Positions 1-8,452 are shown, numbered from the stretch's first letter. The stretch is DNA of 64,000 nucleotides from Pelomonas cellulosilytica (GCF_021353265.1 NZ_JAJTWU010000002.1:1-64000), one strand, 5' to 3'. The notes: generated by a model not told the origin, from the sequence alone. Made by a program: numbers and translations.

Positions 1-124
1 CGTCTTGGGTGCCAATGCCGACCTATCGCGTCAGCCGCTGCTCCACACGTCATGACCGCGCGCTGCTCGCCGGGGCCGTCCCGTCAGCGAGTCGCGTGGA
101 AATGAATTTTGCAGGTCTGACTAT
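1..124. repeat. Direct repeat copy 1 (left flank of accessory region)
   Basis: This stretch is repeated in the same orientation at 13212-13335 with no gaps and five mismatches (positions 18, 40, 47, 93 and 105), so 119 of 124 bases agree. It begins at the window edge, so the true repeat may extend further upstream. In both copies one frame encodes a similar short peptide end (VLGANxDLSRQPLLHxS) that stops at the TGA at 53-55 here, followed by about 70 bp of conserved non-coding sequence. It may be the 3' end of a duplicated gene or element. The two copies bracket a 13.1 kb block. Confidence 0.9.
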
Positions 125-616
125 GTGGTGATTGAGAAGTCACCCGGGCGGTCCGAATGGCGGATGCGGTGGGTGGGCCTGCTGCTGGAAGTCCGCAATA
201 ACAGGGCGTTTGTCTATGCCGGAGCGTTGAGCAGGCCGGCTGGATCCAACAAGGGCTGGTTCTTGGAGGGTGGCGATATTGAGGAACATGCCATCAATGA
301 CCGGGCGGATGACTTCGGAGGCAACGGCCCTCGCGTGAAAGTGGAAGTCCGGCCGGGATCCTTACGCGTGTGCACACCGGATTCATGGCTGAACACGCCC
401 TGCGGCGCGGCGCTGCCATCGGCGCCAGACCGGCCCTTCCTGCTCACGGGCTTTGCCGTAGAGCCGTCGCGATCCGAAAGGGGCGTGCCGGGACCTCGCG
501 ATGTCTATCTGGCCACTGAAGACACGATCTGGCACTGGCAGAGTGCTTCGCAGCGCTGGAGCAATCTATTGGCGCCGCCGGGCTGGCGGCAGTGCAACGG
601 CCCACCGCCACGGTAG
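125..616 (+). CDS. Unrecognised protein starting at the repeat edge, possibly 5'-truncated
   Basis: This open frame of 163 codons begins with GTG GTG directly after the left repeat. I do not recognise the family. The product is rich in Trp and Gly (GWFLEGGDIEEH, IWHWQSASQRW), with no signal peptide or membrane segment and two cysteines (CTPDSW, TPCGAA). The frame stays open upstream into the repeat as far as a TGA at 53-55. No Shine-Dalgarno sequence lies at a proper distance from the GTG codons. The gene may therefore have lost its real 5' end when the repeat junction formed. The opposite-strand frame over the same bases looks less protein-like. Function unknown; it could also be a non-expressed remnant. 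Confidence 0.45.
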   Translation: MVIEKSPGRSEWRMRWVGLLLEVRNNRAFVYAGALSRPAGSNKGWFLEGGDIEEHAINDRADDFGGNGPRVKVEVRPGSLRVCTPDSWLNTPCGAALPSAPDRPFLLTGFAVEPSRSERGVPGPRDVYLATEDTIWHWQSASQRWSNLLAPPGWRQCNGPPPR

Positions 617-1013
617 CCCGTGGCCGGGCGACCAACCGGATGCCTCCTTCAATGGCGTTGTAGACCTGTCGCGGGGTGCATGGCTCGGTAGCTGGCACGT
701 CAGCCCCAGCGCAAATCCCACTGCACAACGGCAGCGTTCTCGCCCTTGCGCGAACGGTGGTGGCCGCATGCGTTCGCCACAGTGGCGGTTTGTGAAAGGC
801 ATGAGGCAGGTCGGAGTTTTGTAGAGGCCAGGCGATCGCCCAAAAGGAGCTATTACGGATTCTTGATGCGTTTTCCGCCATTCCGGGTAACTCCCTTTTA
901 GGGGTTGGTTTGGCGATATGGCCGGTCTACATTGGCGCAGTTGGCGCGCCGAGGAATGCTGAGATATTGGGTTGCTACCCCGCGCTTTATCTATTTCATA
1001 GCATGGGGGTTCG
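617..1013. other. Intergenic region, no gene recognised
   Basis: About 400 bp without a convincing gene; the short frames here are unlike real proteins. The last 30 bp are more AT-rich and probably hold the promoter of the PEP-CTERM gene that starts at 1014. Its Shine-Dalgarno is GGGGG at about 1005-1009. Confidence 0.5.
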
Positions 1014-1625
1014 ATGATTGCAGGAAAGTATTTGCGCGCCTTGGCGTTCTCAGCCTTGGGTGTCGTTGTATTTGGTGCAGGGGTGGCACGGGCGGGTCAG
1101 CTCGGCGATGTCCATGCACTGCAACAGAATCCGGCGCCCACCGAGGTGACTTTCAACGTCTCCAATATTGCCGACTTTGACGAGCGCGATGCGGTCAGCA
1201 ATATCGTCAAGGAGCTGTACGTCGGCGCGGGAGCGTTGATCTACAGCCTCAAGTGGGACGTGACCTTGACTGCCAATCCGGGCAGCTACCTGTCGGAGAT
1301 GCAGTTGACGTTCAGCGACAGGCTTGGCAACGGCGTCACCTTCACGCCGGGTGACGGCGATGATTTTGACGGTACCCAACGCTACACGGGTTTCCACGAT
1401 TTTCGTCCCGACAGTCAGGCCTTCCACGTTGGCGGCGATGGAGTTCTGCGCCTTGAATTTCATGACTATTACAAGGATCTGCCGTTTGACGAGGCGGAGG
1501 GAGTCTGGAACTCGGGTATCTTGACCTTCGGTATTGCGCCGGTGCCGGAGCCCGAAACCTATGCGTTGATGTTGGGCGGCCTGCTGCTGATGCTGAGCGC
1601 GGCAAGACGCTCCAAGGCCAGCTAA
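1014..1625 (+). CDS. PEP-CTERM sorting domain protein
   Basis: This is a 203-residue exported protein with a Sec signal peptide (hydrophobic residues about 8-25, cleavage near ARAG). A C-terminal PEP-CTERM signal runs from about residue 177: VPEPETYALMLGG, a hydrophobic segment, then an Arg-Arg end. In known systems this signal is recognised by an exosortase (EpsH/XrtA type), which cleaves it while the protein goes to the cell surface or exopolysaccharide matrix. No exosortase lies in the window. The body (residues 28-175) looks beta-rich with several Asp/Gly turns; I assign no enzymatic function. The ATG has GGGGG six bases upstream. A cyanophycinase-like gene begins 47 bp after the stop and may be co-transcribed. 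Confidence 0.88.
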   Translation: MIAGKYLRALAFSALGVVVFGAGVARAGQLGDVHALQQNPAPTEVTFNVSNIADFDERDAVSNIVKELYVGAGALIYSLKWDVTLTANPGSYLSEMQLTFSDRLGNGVTFTPGDGDDFDGTQRYTGFHDFRPDSQAFHVGGDGVLRLEFHDYYKDLPFDEAEGVWNSGILTFGIAPVPEPETYALMLGGLLLMLSAARRSKAS

Positions 1626-1672
1626 GTTGCACGCGGAAGCTCCGCCTCAGCCCGTAATACTCAGGAAAATTC

Positions 1673-2908
1673 ATGTCTTTGTTTTCTCTATCTCCCGTCC
1701 TTGCAAGGTTTTGCCGAGGTTTAGGCGGCGCCGCGCTGGCCTTGTTTGTTGCCTGCTCGACAGGCGTGGTCCATGCAGAAGCGAAATTCGAGATCGCCAA
1801 ACCGGTTCCGCTGTATTCCTATTTCGCGGTGGGTGATGTCAACGCCGCCGTGACCGCGCCGACTTCCCGCCCAGCGCCGTCATTCGTGCTGATGGGCGGA
1901 GGCCCGGACGTGGATCCGGCCTTTCGCTGGCTCATTCAGCGTGCAGGCATCACCCGAGCCAGCGGAGGGCGTTTTTTGGTGATTCGCGCCACAGGCACGG
2001 ATGCCTACAACCCCTATATCTTCTACAGCGATGAATCACTGTCGACCTCCAATCAAATCGCCGACCAGTGGGTGGGCGGCGCATCGCTCGGCCTGACCTC
2101 TGTCGAAACGCTGGTCATCCCCAGCGTCAAGGCCGCTAACAGCGCCGCCGTCAATGCCATCGTCGCCAAGGCGAACGTCGTCTTCATCGCCGGGGGCGAC
2201 CAGAGCCACTACATCCGTTTCTGGAAAGGGACGGCGCTGGAGCAGACGCTGAAGGCATTGATGCAGAAGAACGTTCCGATCGGAGGAACCAGCGCCGGGC
2301 TGGCCGTGCTCGGGCAGTTCGACTATTCGGCGCTCTACAACTCGGCCACGTCCGAGCAATCGATGCTGGACCCGTACTACAAGGACATCACGTTCGACCC
2401 GTCACCCTTGAGTTTGACTGGCGGCTTCATCGCACCGCCGGCACTGGAGAGTCTCATCCTCGACTCCCACTTCGACAGCCGGGACCGCATGGGCCGTCTC
2501 GTGACCTTTATTTCCCGGATCGTCGCTCCGACGACCCTGTCTGGCGGCAGCTTCGGGTGCAGTGGCGGGGTACTACCGGCCTCGTCCAGCGGCAGCAAGA
2601 CGGCGCGTGGCATCGGCATCGATGTTGAAACGGCCCTGTTGGTGCAAGGCAATGGCGAGGGCCATCCGGTGACGGCGACCCGGGTCACCAACGCCTCGAC
2701 CACCAGCGAGAGCGCGGTTTACTTTGTCCGCCCCTCCGTCGCGCCGACCGTGTGCCGGTCGCAGCAACCCTTGTCCATCGCCAACGTCGAGGTCCGGAAG
2801 CTCGCGGATTCCACGACGGTTTTCAACCTGACCGAATGGACGGGACTTCCGCTGTACAAATTCATGCAGGTGGATGCGGGCCAGTTGTCTCCGGCGGACT
2901 GGTATTGA
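1673..2908 (+). CDS. Secreted cyanophycinase-like peptidase, S51 family
   Basis: This 411-residue protein carries peptidase family S51 signatures: GGDQSHY at 175-181, the nucleophile motif GGTSAG with Ser207, and DSHFDSRDRMGRL, whose His266 matches the catalytic His of cyanophycinases. Cyanophycinases cut the Asp-Arg storage polymer cyanophycin into beta-Asp-Arg dipeptides. An N-terminal signal peptide (hydrophobic about 18-29, cleavage near VHAEA) indicates export, so it would act on external substrate, unlike intracellular CphB. It is longer than the roughly 270-residue intracellular type, with extra sequence at both ends. No cyanophycin synthetase is present in the window. The substrate is inferred from the family and could be another isoaspartyl or alpha-aspartyl peptide. 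Confidence 0.85.
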   Translation: MSLFSLSPVLARFCRGLGGAALALFVACSTGVVHAEAKFEIAKPVPLYSYFAVGDVNAAVTAPTSRPAPSFVLMGGGPDVDPAFRWLIQRAGITRASGGRFLVIRATGTDAYNPYIFYSDESLSTSNQIADQWVGGASLGLTSVETLVIPSVKAANSAAVNAIVAKANVVFIAGGDQSHYIRFWKGTALEQTLKALMQKNVPIGGTSAGLAVLGQFDYSALYNSATSEQSMLDPYYKDITFDPSPLSLTGGFIAPPALESLILDSHFDSRDRMGRLVTFISRIVAPTTLSGGSFGCSGGVLPASSSGSKTARGIGIDVETALLVQGNGEGHPVTATRVTNASTTSESAVYFVRPSVAPTVCRSQQPLSIANVEVRKLADSTTVFNLTEWTGLPLYKFMQVDAGQLSPADWY

Positions 2909-2974
2909 GCCGGCCCTGCAAAACGCCTGGAACCCGCATGAACCCTGGTGATGCGGGGTGAATGCCGACGGTCG

Positions 2975-3019
2975 GAACTCCCAGAATCAAATCCAATGGC
3001 CATTGATTTCTGGGAGTTC
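2975..3019. repeat. Imperfect palindrome ahead of transposase remnant
   Basis: Two matching arm pairs (GAACTCCCAG with CTGGGAGTTC, and the inner palindrome CAATGGCCATTG) form a large imperfect hairpin of 45 bases. It sits immediately before the Shine-Dalgarno GGAGGG (3021-3026) of the transposase fragment. It could be an element end or a hairpin that damps transposase expression. It also lies 66 bp after the cyanophycinase stop, so it could work as a terminator, although it lacks a T-run. Confidence 0.6.
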
Positions 3020-3032
3020 TGGAGGGCAGGCA

Positions 3033-3284
3033 ATGGCGACCGATGACTTCTTCGGCGCACGGCTGGATGGCATGGTGGATCCCCGCCATCCGCTCGCGGT
3101 TCTCGGTCGGCGCGTGCCCTGGTCTCAGATTGAAGCGTCACTTGCCCCGCTATTCGCCCGCAAGGCCCGCATGGGCAAGTCCCGCGAGGACGCCGACATG
3201 TTTGGCCCCACGCTGGTGGTGGCCGCCGGCGGCGTGAGCCGTGCGGCTCCCGACTGCCATGAACTGCGGAACTTGTCGGTCTAG
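3033..3284 (+). pseudogene. IS5-family transposase, N-terminal fragment
   Basis: The first 65-70 codons match the start of IS5-group transposases: a short leader, then VDPRHPLAVLGRRVPW, IEASLAPLFARK, and DMFGPTLVVAAGGVSRA. The ATG has an ideal GGAGGG seven bases upstream, so it is the native start. Similarity ends at about 3240; the remaining codons are unrelated and overlap the end of the convergent NTF2-like gene. The DDE catalytic core and the right end of the element are missing, so it cannot transpose. It marks a past insertion followed by deletion or rearrangement inside this accessory block. Confidence 0.82.
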
Positions 3285-3673
3285 TCCTTCCGGAAGGCTT
3301 GGGCAGCGGCGGCGGTATCCAGGGCCTCCCGGAGCAGCTTGATCCTGCCGTTCTCCGCGATCAGCACCCCCGCATAGGTCTGGGTGTAGGTCTTGCCCGT
3401 GTCAGCCACGACCGCCTGGACCGAGTACTCCGCAAAGACCCGGTCAGGCGTCTCGATGAAGACCGTCGGCTCGCCAAACTTGAACTCAGGCACCTTCTGG
3501 AGCAGGCCCCCGACGAGCGCTTCGACGCCTGCCGGGCCTTGCACCCGAACACCGATGGTCGGCAGTTCCAGGATGCCATCCTCCGCAAAGACCTCGGCGG
3601 CTTTCGCAGGGTTCTGAATCTGGGTCAGGTAGGCCAGCAACAGTTGTTTGGCGCTCATGCTTGCATCACTCAT
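3281..3673 (-). CDS. NTF2-like/SnoaL-like protein
   Basis: This 130-residue protein has the pattern of the NTF2-like (SnoaL/ketosteroid isomerase-like) alpha+beta barrel: an N-terminal helix (LLLAYLTQIQNPAKAAEVF), then EDGILELP and IGVRVQGPAGVEAL, and a strand-rich second half ending in a REALDT segment. Members bind small hydrophobic ligands or act as isomerases, hydratases or cyclases; the substrate here is unknown. The start ATG at 3673 has AAGGA seven bases upstream. It lies 35 bp after the SDR gene on the same strand, so the two are probably one operon under the divergent LysR regulator. Its last bases overlap the end of the transposase fragment. Confidence 0.78.
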   Translation of the reverse strand: MSDASMSAKQLLLAYLTQIQNPAKAAEVFAEDGILELPTIGVRVQGPAGVEALVGGLLQKVPEFKFGEPTVFIETPDRVFAEYSVQAVVADTGKTYTQTYAGVLIAENGRIKLLREALDTAAAAQAFRKD

Positions 3674-3708
3674 GTCAATTCCTTAGCGAGTTCCAGAGGG
3701 CTGCGTGC

Positions 3709-4458
3709 TCAAACCTGCGCCATGCCGCCGTCGACAAACAGCTCGATGCCGTTGACGAAGCTGGAGGCATCCGAGGCCAGGAATGCCACGGCCTTGCCGA
3801 TTTCGCTGGCTTCGCCGAGACGACCCAGCGGCACCTGGGAAGCCAGGAAGTCGAAAAGGCCCTGGCGCGCCTCGTCAGGCACCAGGCCGCCGAGTCCTGG
3901 TGTGCGGATCGGGCCGGGGCTGATGGCGTTCACGCGGATGCCGCGGGCCTTCAGGTCCAACGCCCAGGAACGGGCGAAGTTGCGCACCGCAGCCTTGCTG
4001 GCGCTGTAGACGCTGAAGTTGGCGGTGCCTTGGATCGAGGTGGTGGAAGAAGTCAGGATCACCGAAGCGCCGTCTGTCAGCAGCGGCAGCGCCTTCTGCA
4101 CGGTGAACAGCACGCCGCGAACGTTGGTGCCGAAGATGCGGTCGAAATGCTCCTCGGTGATGGCGCCCAGTGGCAGCATGTCGCCGCCGCCGGCATTGGC
4201 GAAGAGGATGTCGAGCTTGCCGGCCGAGCGCGAGATCTGGGCGTAGACGGCGTCCAGGTCGGACATCACCGAGGCGTCGGCGCGCAGCGCGGTGGCGTTA
4301 GGGCCAATATCTGCGGCTGCAGCGTCGAGCTCCGCCTGGCGGCGGCCGGTGATGAAGACGCGCGCGCCCTGGGCGGCGAGTTCCTTGGCGGCACCCAGGC
4401 CAATGCCGGTGCTACCACCGGTCACGAGGGCGACCTTGCCTTCGAGGGACTTGTTCAT
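3709..4458 (-). CDS. SDR family oxidoreductase
   Basis: This is a classical short-chain dehydrogenase/reductase of 249 residues. It has the cofactor motif TGGSTGIG (about residues 14-21), NAGGG at about 86, a Ser in LTSSTTS and the catalytic pair in YSASK. The Arg of TGRR after the second beta strand suggests NADP preference. The C-terminus is the usual [10 protein letters not shown]. The start was placed at 4458, where GGAG lies nine bases upstream; the frame stays open further but without a binding site. It is followed by the NTF2-like gene and is transcribed away from the LysR gene at 4635, a common arrangement for a regulator and its target. The substrate cannot be told. Confidence 0.9.
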   Translation of the reverse strand: MNKSLEGKVALVTGGSTGIGLGAAKELAAQGARVFITGRRQAELDAAAADIGPNATALRADASVMSDLDAVYAQISRSAGKLDILFANAGGGDMLPLGAITEEHFDRIFGTNVRGVLFTVQKALPLLTDGASVILTSSTTSIQGTANFSVYSASKAAVRNFARSWALDLKARGIRVNAISPGPIRTPGLGGLVPDEARQGLFDFLASQVPLGRLGEASEIGKAVAFLASDASSFVNGIELFVDGGMAQV

Positions 4459-4553
4459 AAGAGGCTCCATTTCTTGGGTTGCGGGGTTCGAGGGACTGTC
4501 GAGAGGCCGTCTTTCGAGTCGGCATGGGTGCAACTCTAGGCAGACTCGATTCG

Positions 4554-4571
4554 TTGAAAAATGCAATTCAA
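4554..4571. promoter_or_regulatory. Candidate LysR operator between SDR and LysR genes
   Basis: An inverted repeat TTGAA-N8-TTCAA lies in the 176 bp divergent intergenic region, about 65 bp upstream of the LysR start and 95 bp upstream of the SDR start. Dyads of this sort, containing T-N11-A, are typical LysR-type regulator binding sites. Binding by the adjacent regulator is an inference. Confidence 0.45.
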
Positions 4572-4634
4572 TGGAATGACTATCCACATCCATGGAAAAT
4601 GGAGGCCTGCAGATCGGACCTTCGGAGTTTCGAG

Positions 4635-5549
4635 ATGGATCAGCTGCTCGCAATGCGCTCCTTTGCCCGTGTGGTCGAGGCCGGCGGCTTCACCCGCGCG
4701 GCCGATTCGCTCGACATGCCGGTGGCAACGGTAAGCAAGCACGTGCAGGAACTGGAGTCGCACCTGGGCGTGCGGCTGCTGCAACGCACGACGCGCAAGG
4801 TCACCGTCACGCCGGAGGGGCAGGACTACTACGCCAAGTGCACCCGCGTGCTGCGCGACCTGGAGGACATCGACGCGTCGTTCAGGGGCGCCCGCGGCAA
4901 GCCGCGCGGGCACCTGCGCGTGGACGTGGGCGGCTCGACGGCCCGCGATGTGCTCATCCCCCTGCTGCCGGGCTTCATGGCCCTTTATCCCGACATCCGC
5001 ATGGATCTCGGCGTTTCAGACCGGTCCGTGGACCTCATCGGCGACAACGTCGACTGCGTGATCCGCGGTGGTCCGCTCAACAGCTCGTCGCTGGTGGCGC
5101 GGCGCCTCGGCGAAGCAACGCTCATCACCTGCGCCACGCCGGGCTACCTCAAGCAGTACGGCACGCCCGCCCATCCCGAGGAACTGCGCAATGGCCACAG
5201 GCTCGTGAGTTATGTGTCGAGCCAGAACGGGCGCGCCGTGCCGTTTCGCTTCGAGCGCGAGGGTGAGCGCACGGAACTGAAGATCGAGTACCGCGTGGGC
5301 GTGAACGAGAGCAACGCGCACCTGGCCGCCTGCCTTGCAGGCCTGGGCATCGTGCAAACCTTTGCCTATGCGGCCGAAGCGGACCTGCGCGCTGGCAATT
5401 TGCAAGAGATCCTGGCGCCCTGGCGACCCGCTCCGTATCCATTCCATGTCGTGTACCCGCAGTCGCGGCATCTGACGCATCGGCTGCGGGCGTTCATCGA
5501 CTGGTTGGTGATGGTCTTTCCAGCTGCGATTGCCCGAGGCCACGAGTAA
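4635..5549 (+). CDS. LysR-family transcriptional regulator (cassette 1)
   Basis: This is a 304-residue LysR-type regulator. The N-terminal winged HTH spans about residues 1-60 ([17 protein letters not shown], then [22 protein letters not shown]), followed by a linker helix and an effector-binding domain from about 88 (GHLRVDVG). The subgroup resembles CrgA-like regulators that often sit beside an oxidoreductase. The start at 4635 begins the usual [10 protein letters not shown]; the frame is open upstream but that part has no family resemblance. The gene is divergent from the SDR/NTF2 pair and probably controls it and itself. The effector is unknown. Confidence 0.92.
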   Translation: MDQLLAMRSFARVVEAGGFTRAADSLDMPVATVSKHVQELESHLGVRLLQRTTRKVTVTPEGQDYYAKCTRVLRDLEDIDASFRGARGKPRGHLRVDVGGSTARDVLIPLLPGFMALYPDIRMDLGVSDRSVDLIGDNVDCVIRGGPLNSSSLVARRLGEATLITCATPGYLKQYGTPAHPEELRNGHRLVSYVSSQNGRAVPFRFEREGERTELKIEYRVGVNESNAHLAACLAGLGIVQTFAYAAEADLRAGNLQEILAPWRPAPYPFHVVYPQSRHLTHRLRAFIDWLVMVFPAAIARGHE

Positions 5550-5825
5550 GGCGATTGACGGGACTTGACGACGAAACAGGCGTCCGCCGACCAGGACCAC
5601 CGCCGTGTCTCGAATCGTCTTGCTGATTTCCGCTGAGTTTGCGGATCGAGCCCTCCGGCGCGACGAAGCCTGGTGCATTTGCCTTCGACGCGTGAGAAGA
5701 CCACCCGGACGTCCAAGCTCGCGATGAAGACAGACGACGCCGAGCGGCCGACCAGCGGCTGACATTGGGGCCGGGCGCCAGCGTTGCGGTCGGTCCTAGC
5801 GGCGTGTGCAGCCGGTCGCAGGCCG
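5550..5825. other. Intergenic region between convergent genes
   Basis: About 275 bp between the end of the LysR gene and the end of the S41 peptidase gene. I see no gene. CCGACC near 5748 and GGTCGG near 5788 could pair as a long hairpin. No T-run marks a terminator. Confidence 0.4.
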
Positions 5826-6989
5826 CTAGCGCCTGGGGGTGTAGACGGGCAGGTCGATGGCGCCCGCCCGAGCCTTGACCAGGATGCCTTGCAACTGGCC
5901 CAGTTCGTCGGGGTCTTTCTCTTCGCGCACCCGCTGTTCGAGCAACGCCAAATACGCTGCCGCCAGCGCATCCAGTGCGGGCAGCTTCACGTCAGGCGCG
6001 ACGCCGACCTTTTCCCAATCCTTCTTTGTCACCGCATTGATCGCTCGGCCGGTGGGCACAAAGGCCGCAAGGCCGTGACCCAGCGCCACCATCTCGCCCG
6101 GGTTGGCGGCGCCGCGCGTGGAATCGCCATAAAGCGTGGCGCGCCGCTGGGTCTGCAGGTCATAGGCGCATTCTTCGCCGCCTGAGGCGGTGCTCTTGGA
6201 GGTCAGCACCGCGATCGGCCGCAAGTAACGCGGCGCGCCGATCGGCATGGTGCGGTACTCGCGCGTGGTGTTGGTCGGACGGTCATAGATGTCGTTGAGA
6301 TGACGCTCGTCGCCTTCAGCAAAGAAGTGGCTGAGCAGGTAGCTGACACTGGTGGGCTCGCCGCCGCCGTTGTTGCGCAGGTCCAGCACCAAGGCGTCAG
6401 TACCGCCCAGTAGCCGCATCGCGGCGTCGTAGCCTGGGGCGACGAACTCGGTCGGTCCGAAACCGCGCAGGTCGAGGTAGCCGATGTTCCCGGGCAGCCG
6501 CTGGATGCGGGTGATGCCAAAGCCCATGCGTGCGGCCTGGGTCCGGCCGCGCTCGATTTCCTCGCGGGTCGGCTTGGGGGGCTCGGCGGCCGGTGCTGGC
6601 TGCACGTCGGGCTCGAAGGCTACGCGGAAGTGCCGGTCTTCGTCGTGCTCGCGCAAGTCGTGGTCGAGCGCCTGGCCCATCGCGCCAACCGTGGTCGCTC
6701 CGTCGTAAGCCCCCTGGTCAGAGCGCTTGCTCAGCCGCACCAACAGCGGCTCGATGCGTTCGGGATAGACATAGCGGCTGCGCAGCTGTCGCACCAGCGT
6801 GTCGACGATCGTGCGGCGCTCGGCGGCGTTCAGCGGCGCATCGGGCTGCGGTTCGGCTGAAGCGGCAAGGGCGCTGCCCTCTAAGCCGCATAGCAGAACG
6901 GCGGCGATGACTACGCCACGCATGGCGCGGCGTAGGACTGGAAGCGGCCGGTGGGAGGCGGCGCGTAGGCCAGGTTTCGACAAGATCAT
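5826..6989 (-). CDS. Exported S41-family peptidase under a BlaI-type operator
   Basis: This 387-residue S41 (C-terminal processing/IRBP-like) serine peptidase has a signal peptide (GVVIAAVLLCGLEGSALAA, about residues 25-44). It has the N-terminal helical part of the IRBP-like subgroup (VRQLRSRYVYPERIEPLLVRL) and the core motifs NIGYLDLRGF and LVLDLRNNGGG. The catalytic Ser lies in TSKSTASGGEE, and the core ends in PTGRAINAVT and GVAPDVKLP. No PDZ domain is apparent. The ATG at 6989 has GGAG seven bases upstream. The palindrome at 7007-7022 overlaps the expected promoter and is identical in its arms to the one before the blaI-type gene. The gene is therefore probably repressed by that BlaI-type protein. 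Target proteins are unknown. Confidence 0.88.
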   Translation of the reverse strand: MILSKPGLRAASHRPLPVLRRAMRGVVIAAVLLCGLEGSALAASAEPQPDAPLNAAERRTIVDTLVRQLRSRYVYPERIEPLLVRLSKRSDQGAYDGATTVGAMGQALDHDLREHDEDRHFRVAFEPDVQPAPAAEPPKPTREEIERGRTQAARMGFGITRIQRLPGNIGYLDLRGFGPTEFVAPGYDAAMRLLGGTDALVLDLRNNGGGEPTSVSYLLSHFFAEGDERHLNDIYDRPTNTTREYRTMPIGAPRYLRPIAVLTSKSTASGGEECAYDLQTQRRATLYGDSTRGAANPGEMVALGHGLAAFVPTGRAINAVTKKDWEKVGVAPDVKLPALDALAAAYLALLEQRVREEKDPDELGQLQGILVKARAGAIDLPVYTPRR

Positions 6990-7006
6990 CAACGAGCTCC
7001 TAGATC

Positions 7007-7022
7007 TACTAATAGATTAGTA
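7007..7022. promoter_or_regulatory. BlaI/MecI-type operator upstream of S41 peptidase
   Basis: A perfect palindrome TACTAATAGATTAGTA (TACTAAT-N2-ATTAGTA) lies 18 bp upstream of the S41 start codon. The same arms recur at 8897-8912 before the BlaI-family gene. Its placement just upstream of the Shine-Dalgarno fits repression by steric block. Confidence 0.8.
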
Positions 7023-7084
7023 ATTTGGAGTGAAGAAATGGGCGCATCGCCGAATGACGCATGCGCCCGTTGGGTCGCGCCGGC

Positions 7085-8452
7085 TCAGCGCCGAGGCGAT
7101 GGGGGCGGCGTCGCCATGTTGGCCAGCGGTGGCAACGGCGGCAATGCGACTTCAGGCAGTTCCGGCGGGGGCGGTGGCGCAAGTGGCGCAGGTGGCACAG
7201 GTGGCACAGGTGGCGTGGGCCGCAAATGGCGCTGCGCCACCCACAGCCTCACGCCGTCGTCCACCGCCTTCGGCACGCCATCGATGCGGTAGGTCTCGTG
7301 GCGTTCGCCGCGCCAGTCCACCCAGGTGTGGTAGTCGTGCAGATGGCCATCCACGCGACTGCGCAAGCGTATCGACTCGCCGACGCGTGTCCACCATGGG
7401 TCGGTTGGGAAGTCCGGCTCATCGGGCGCAACGGCGGCGGCTGGCTGATCGGGAAGGGCTACTGCCACTTGCCCCGCCCACAGGCTGGCGGCCCCGGCCA
7501 GCGCCAGCAGCAGGGTCGCAACGCCGCCGGCCAGGCCCTTGCCGGGCGCCGCTGGCCTGGGCAGCGCCAGGAGGTGGTGGACACGCTGCCGAAGCACCCC
7601 GCCGGCGGCCGCCTGCGCCAGCAAGGGTAGGGGGTCGCGCAGTCGCTCCAGTTGCGTCAGTGCTTCGGCTACGACCAACCGATCGCCGCAGATCTGGGCT
7701 GCGATGTCGTCGCAGGCGTGTTCGCGCTCGGCGCGCACCCGACGGCTCAGCCACCACACCGCGGGGTGGAAGAAGAGCAGCGACTCGACCAAGCATTGCA
7801 GGCCGTTCCATACCCAGTCCAGCCGCTGGATATGTGCAAGCTCGTGGGCGATGAGGGCCTCGACGATGGGCGCCGGCAGACGTGTCAGCAGCGCGATCGG
7901 CAGCCAGACCACCGGGCGCCAGGCCCGCGCGGTGAACGGCTGCGCTACGTCGACCAACACGCGCACGACCACAGGCCGCCGGATACCCATCGCGCAGAGC
8001 AAGGCATCGACCCGCCGCCGCCAGTGCGGCGGCAGGCTCTGCGCTGGCGTGCGCCGCTCCAGCGCCTGCACCCACCACCAAGCGCCGCCCAGGCGGCCCA
8101 GCATCAGCAGTACGCCCAGAACCCATGCCCGGGCCAACCAGGCCGGTGCCGTCATGCCGGTGTCGCTGGCCGTGCCCAACCATGCAATGCCCGGCCAATG
8201 CACCACCGCCGAAGCAAGCGTCCGGGTCGGGGCGCGGGGCTCCGCAATGAGCCCATTGCCCAACTGCTGCGCCAGTTGGGCTGCAGGCAGCAAGAGCATC
8301 GCGAGCAGGAAGGCCAGGCCCACTGCATGCCGTGCAGCGGGCGTGCGCCGGCTCATTGCCGCGAGCGTAGCGGCGGCAATCGCGGCGAGTGCGGCGTCTT
8401 GCCACAAGGCGTCCAGCAGGGACTGCACCAGCGCTGTTTCGAACAGGCTCAT
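7085..8452 (-). CDS. M56-family (BlaR1-like) membrane metallopeptidase without PBP sensor
   Basis: This 455-residue membrane protein has about four hydrophobic segments (residues about 18-33, 42-60, 103-127 and one near 310-330). The zinc motif HELAH is at 203-207, with further ligand glutamates in RAEREHACDD (about 241-249), as in BlaR1/MecR1 peptidases. BlaR1-type proteins sense a signal outside the membrane and cleave the BlaI repressor inside. The penicillin-binding sensor domain of true BlaR1 is absent; only about 120 residues follow the last hydrophobic segment, ending in a Pro-rich tail (TPPVPPVPPAP and similar). It lies 15 bp after the blaI-type gene, so they form one operon. The signal is unknown and need not be a beta-lactam. 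Confidence 0.88.
   Translation of the reverse strand: MSLFETALVQSLLDALWQDAALAAIAAATLAAMSRRTPAARHAVGLAFLLAMLLLPAAQLAQQLGNGLIAEPRAPTRTLASAVVHWPGIAWLGTASDTGMTAPAWLARAWVLGVLLMLGRLGGAWWWVQALERRTPAQSLPPHWRRRVDALLCAMGIRRPVVVRVLVDVAQPFTARAWRPVVWLPIALLTRLPAPIVEALIAHELAHIQRLDWVWNGLQCLVESLLFFHPAVWWLSRRVRAEREHACDDIAAQICGDRLVVAEALTQLERLRDPLPLLAQAAAGGVLRQRVHHLLALPRPAAPGKGLAGGVATLLLALAGAASLWAGQVAVALPDQPAAAVAPDEPDFPTDPWWTRVGESIRLRSRVDGHLHDYHTWVDWRGERHETYRIDGVPKAVDDGVRLWVAQRHLRPTPPVPPVPPAPLAPPPPPELPEVALPPLPPLANMATPPPSPRR
7174..7218. repeat. 9-bp tandem repeat in M56 gene tail
   Basis: Five units of a 9-bp motif (GTGGCACAG and close variants) lie inside the 3' end of the M56 gene. On the minus strand they encode the repeated Pro/Val/Ala tail. 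The length could vary between strains by slippage. Confidence 0.75.

Noticed and set aside
7174..7218. 9-bp tandem repeat as a possible CRISPR-like or regulatory array
   Set aside because: The units are contiguous without spacers and are in frame within the M56 gene, encoding a Pro-rich tail.
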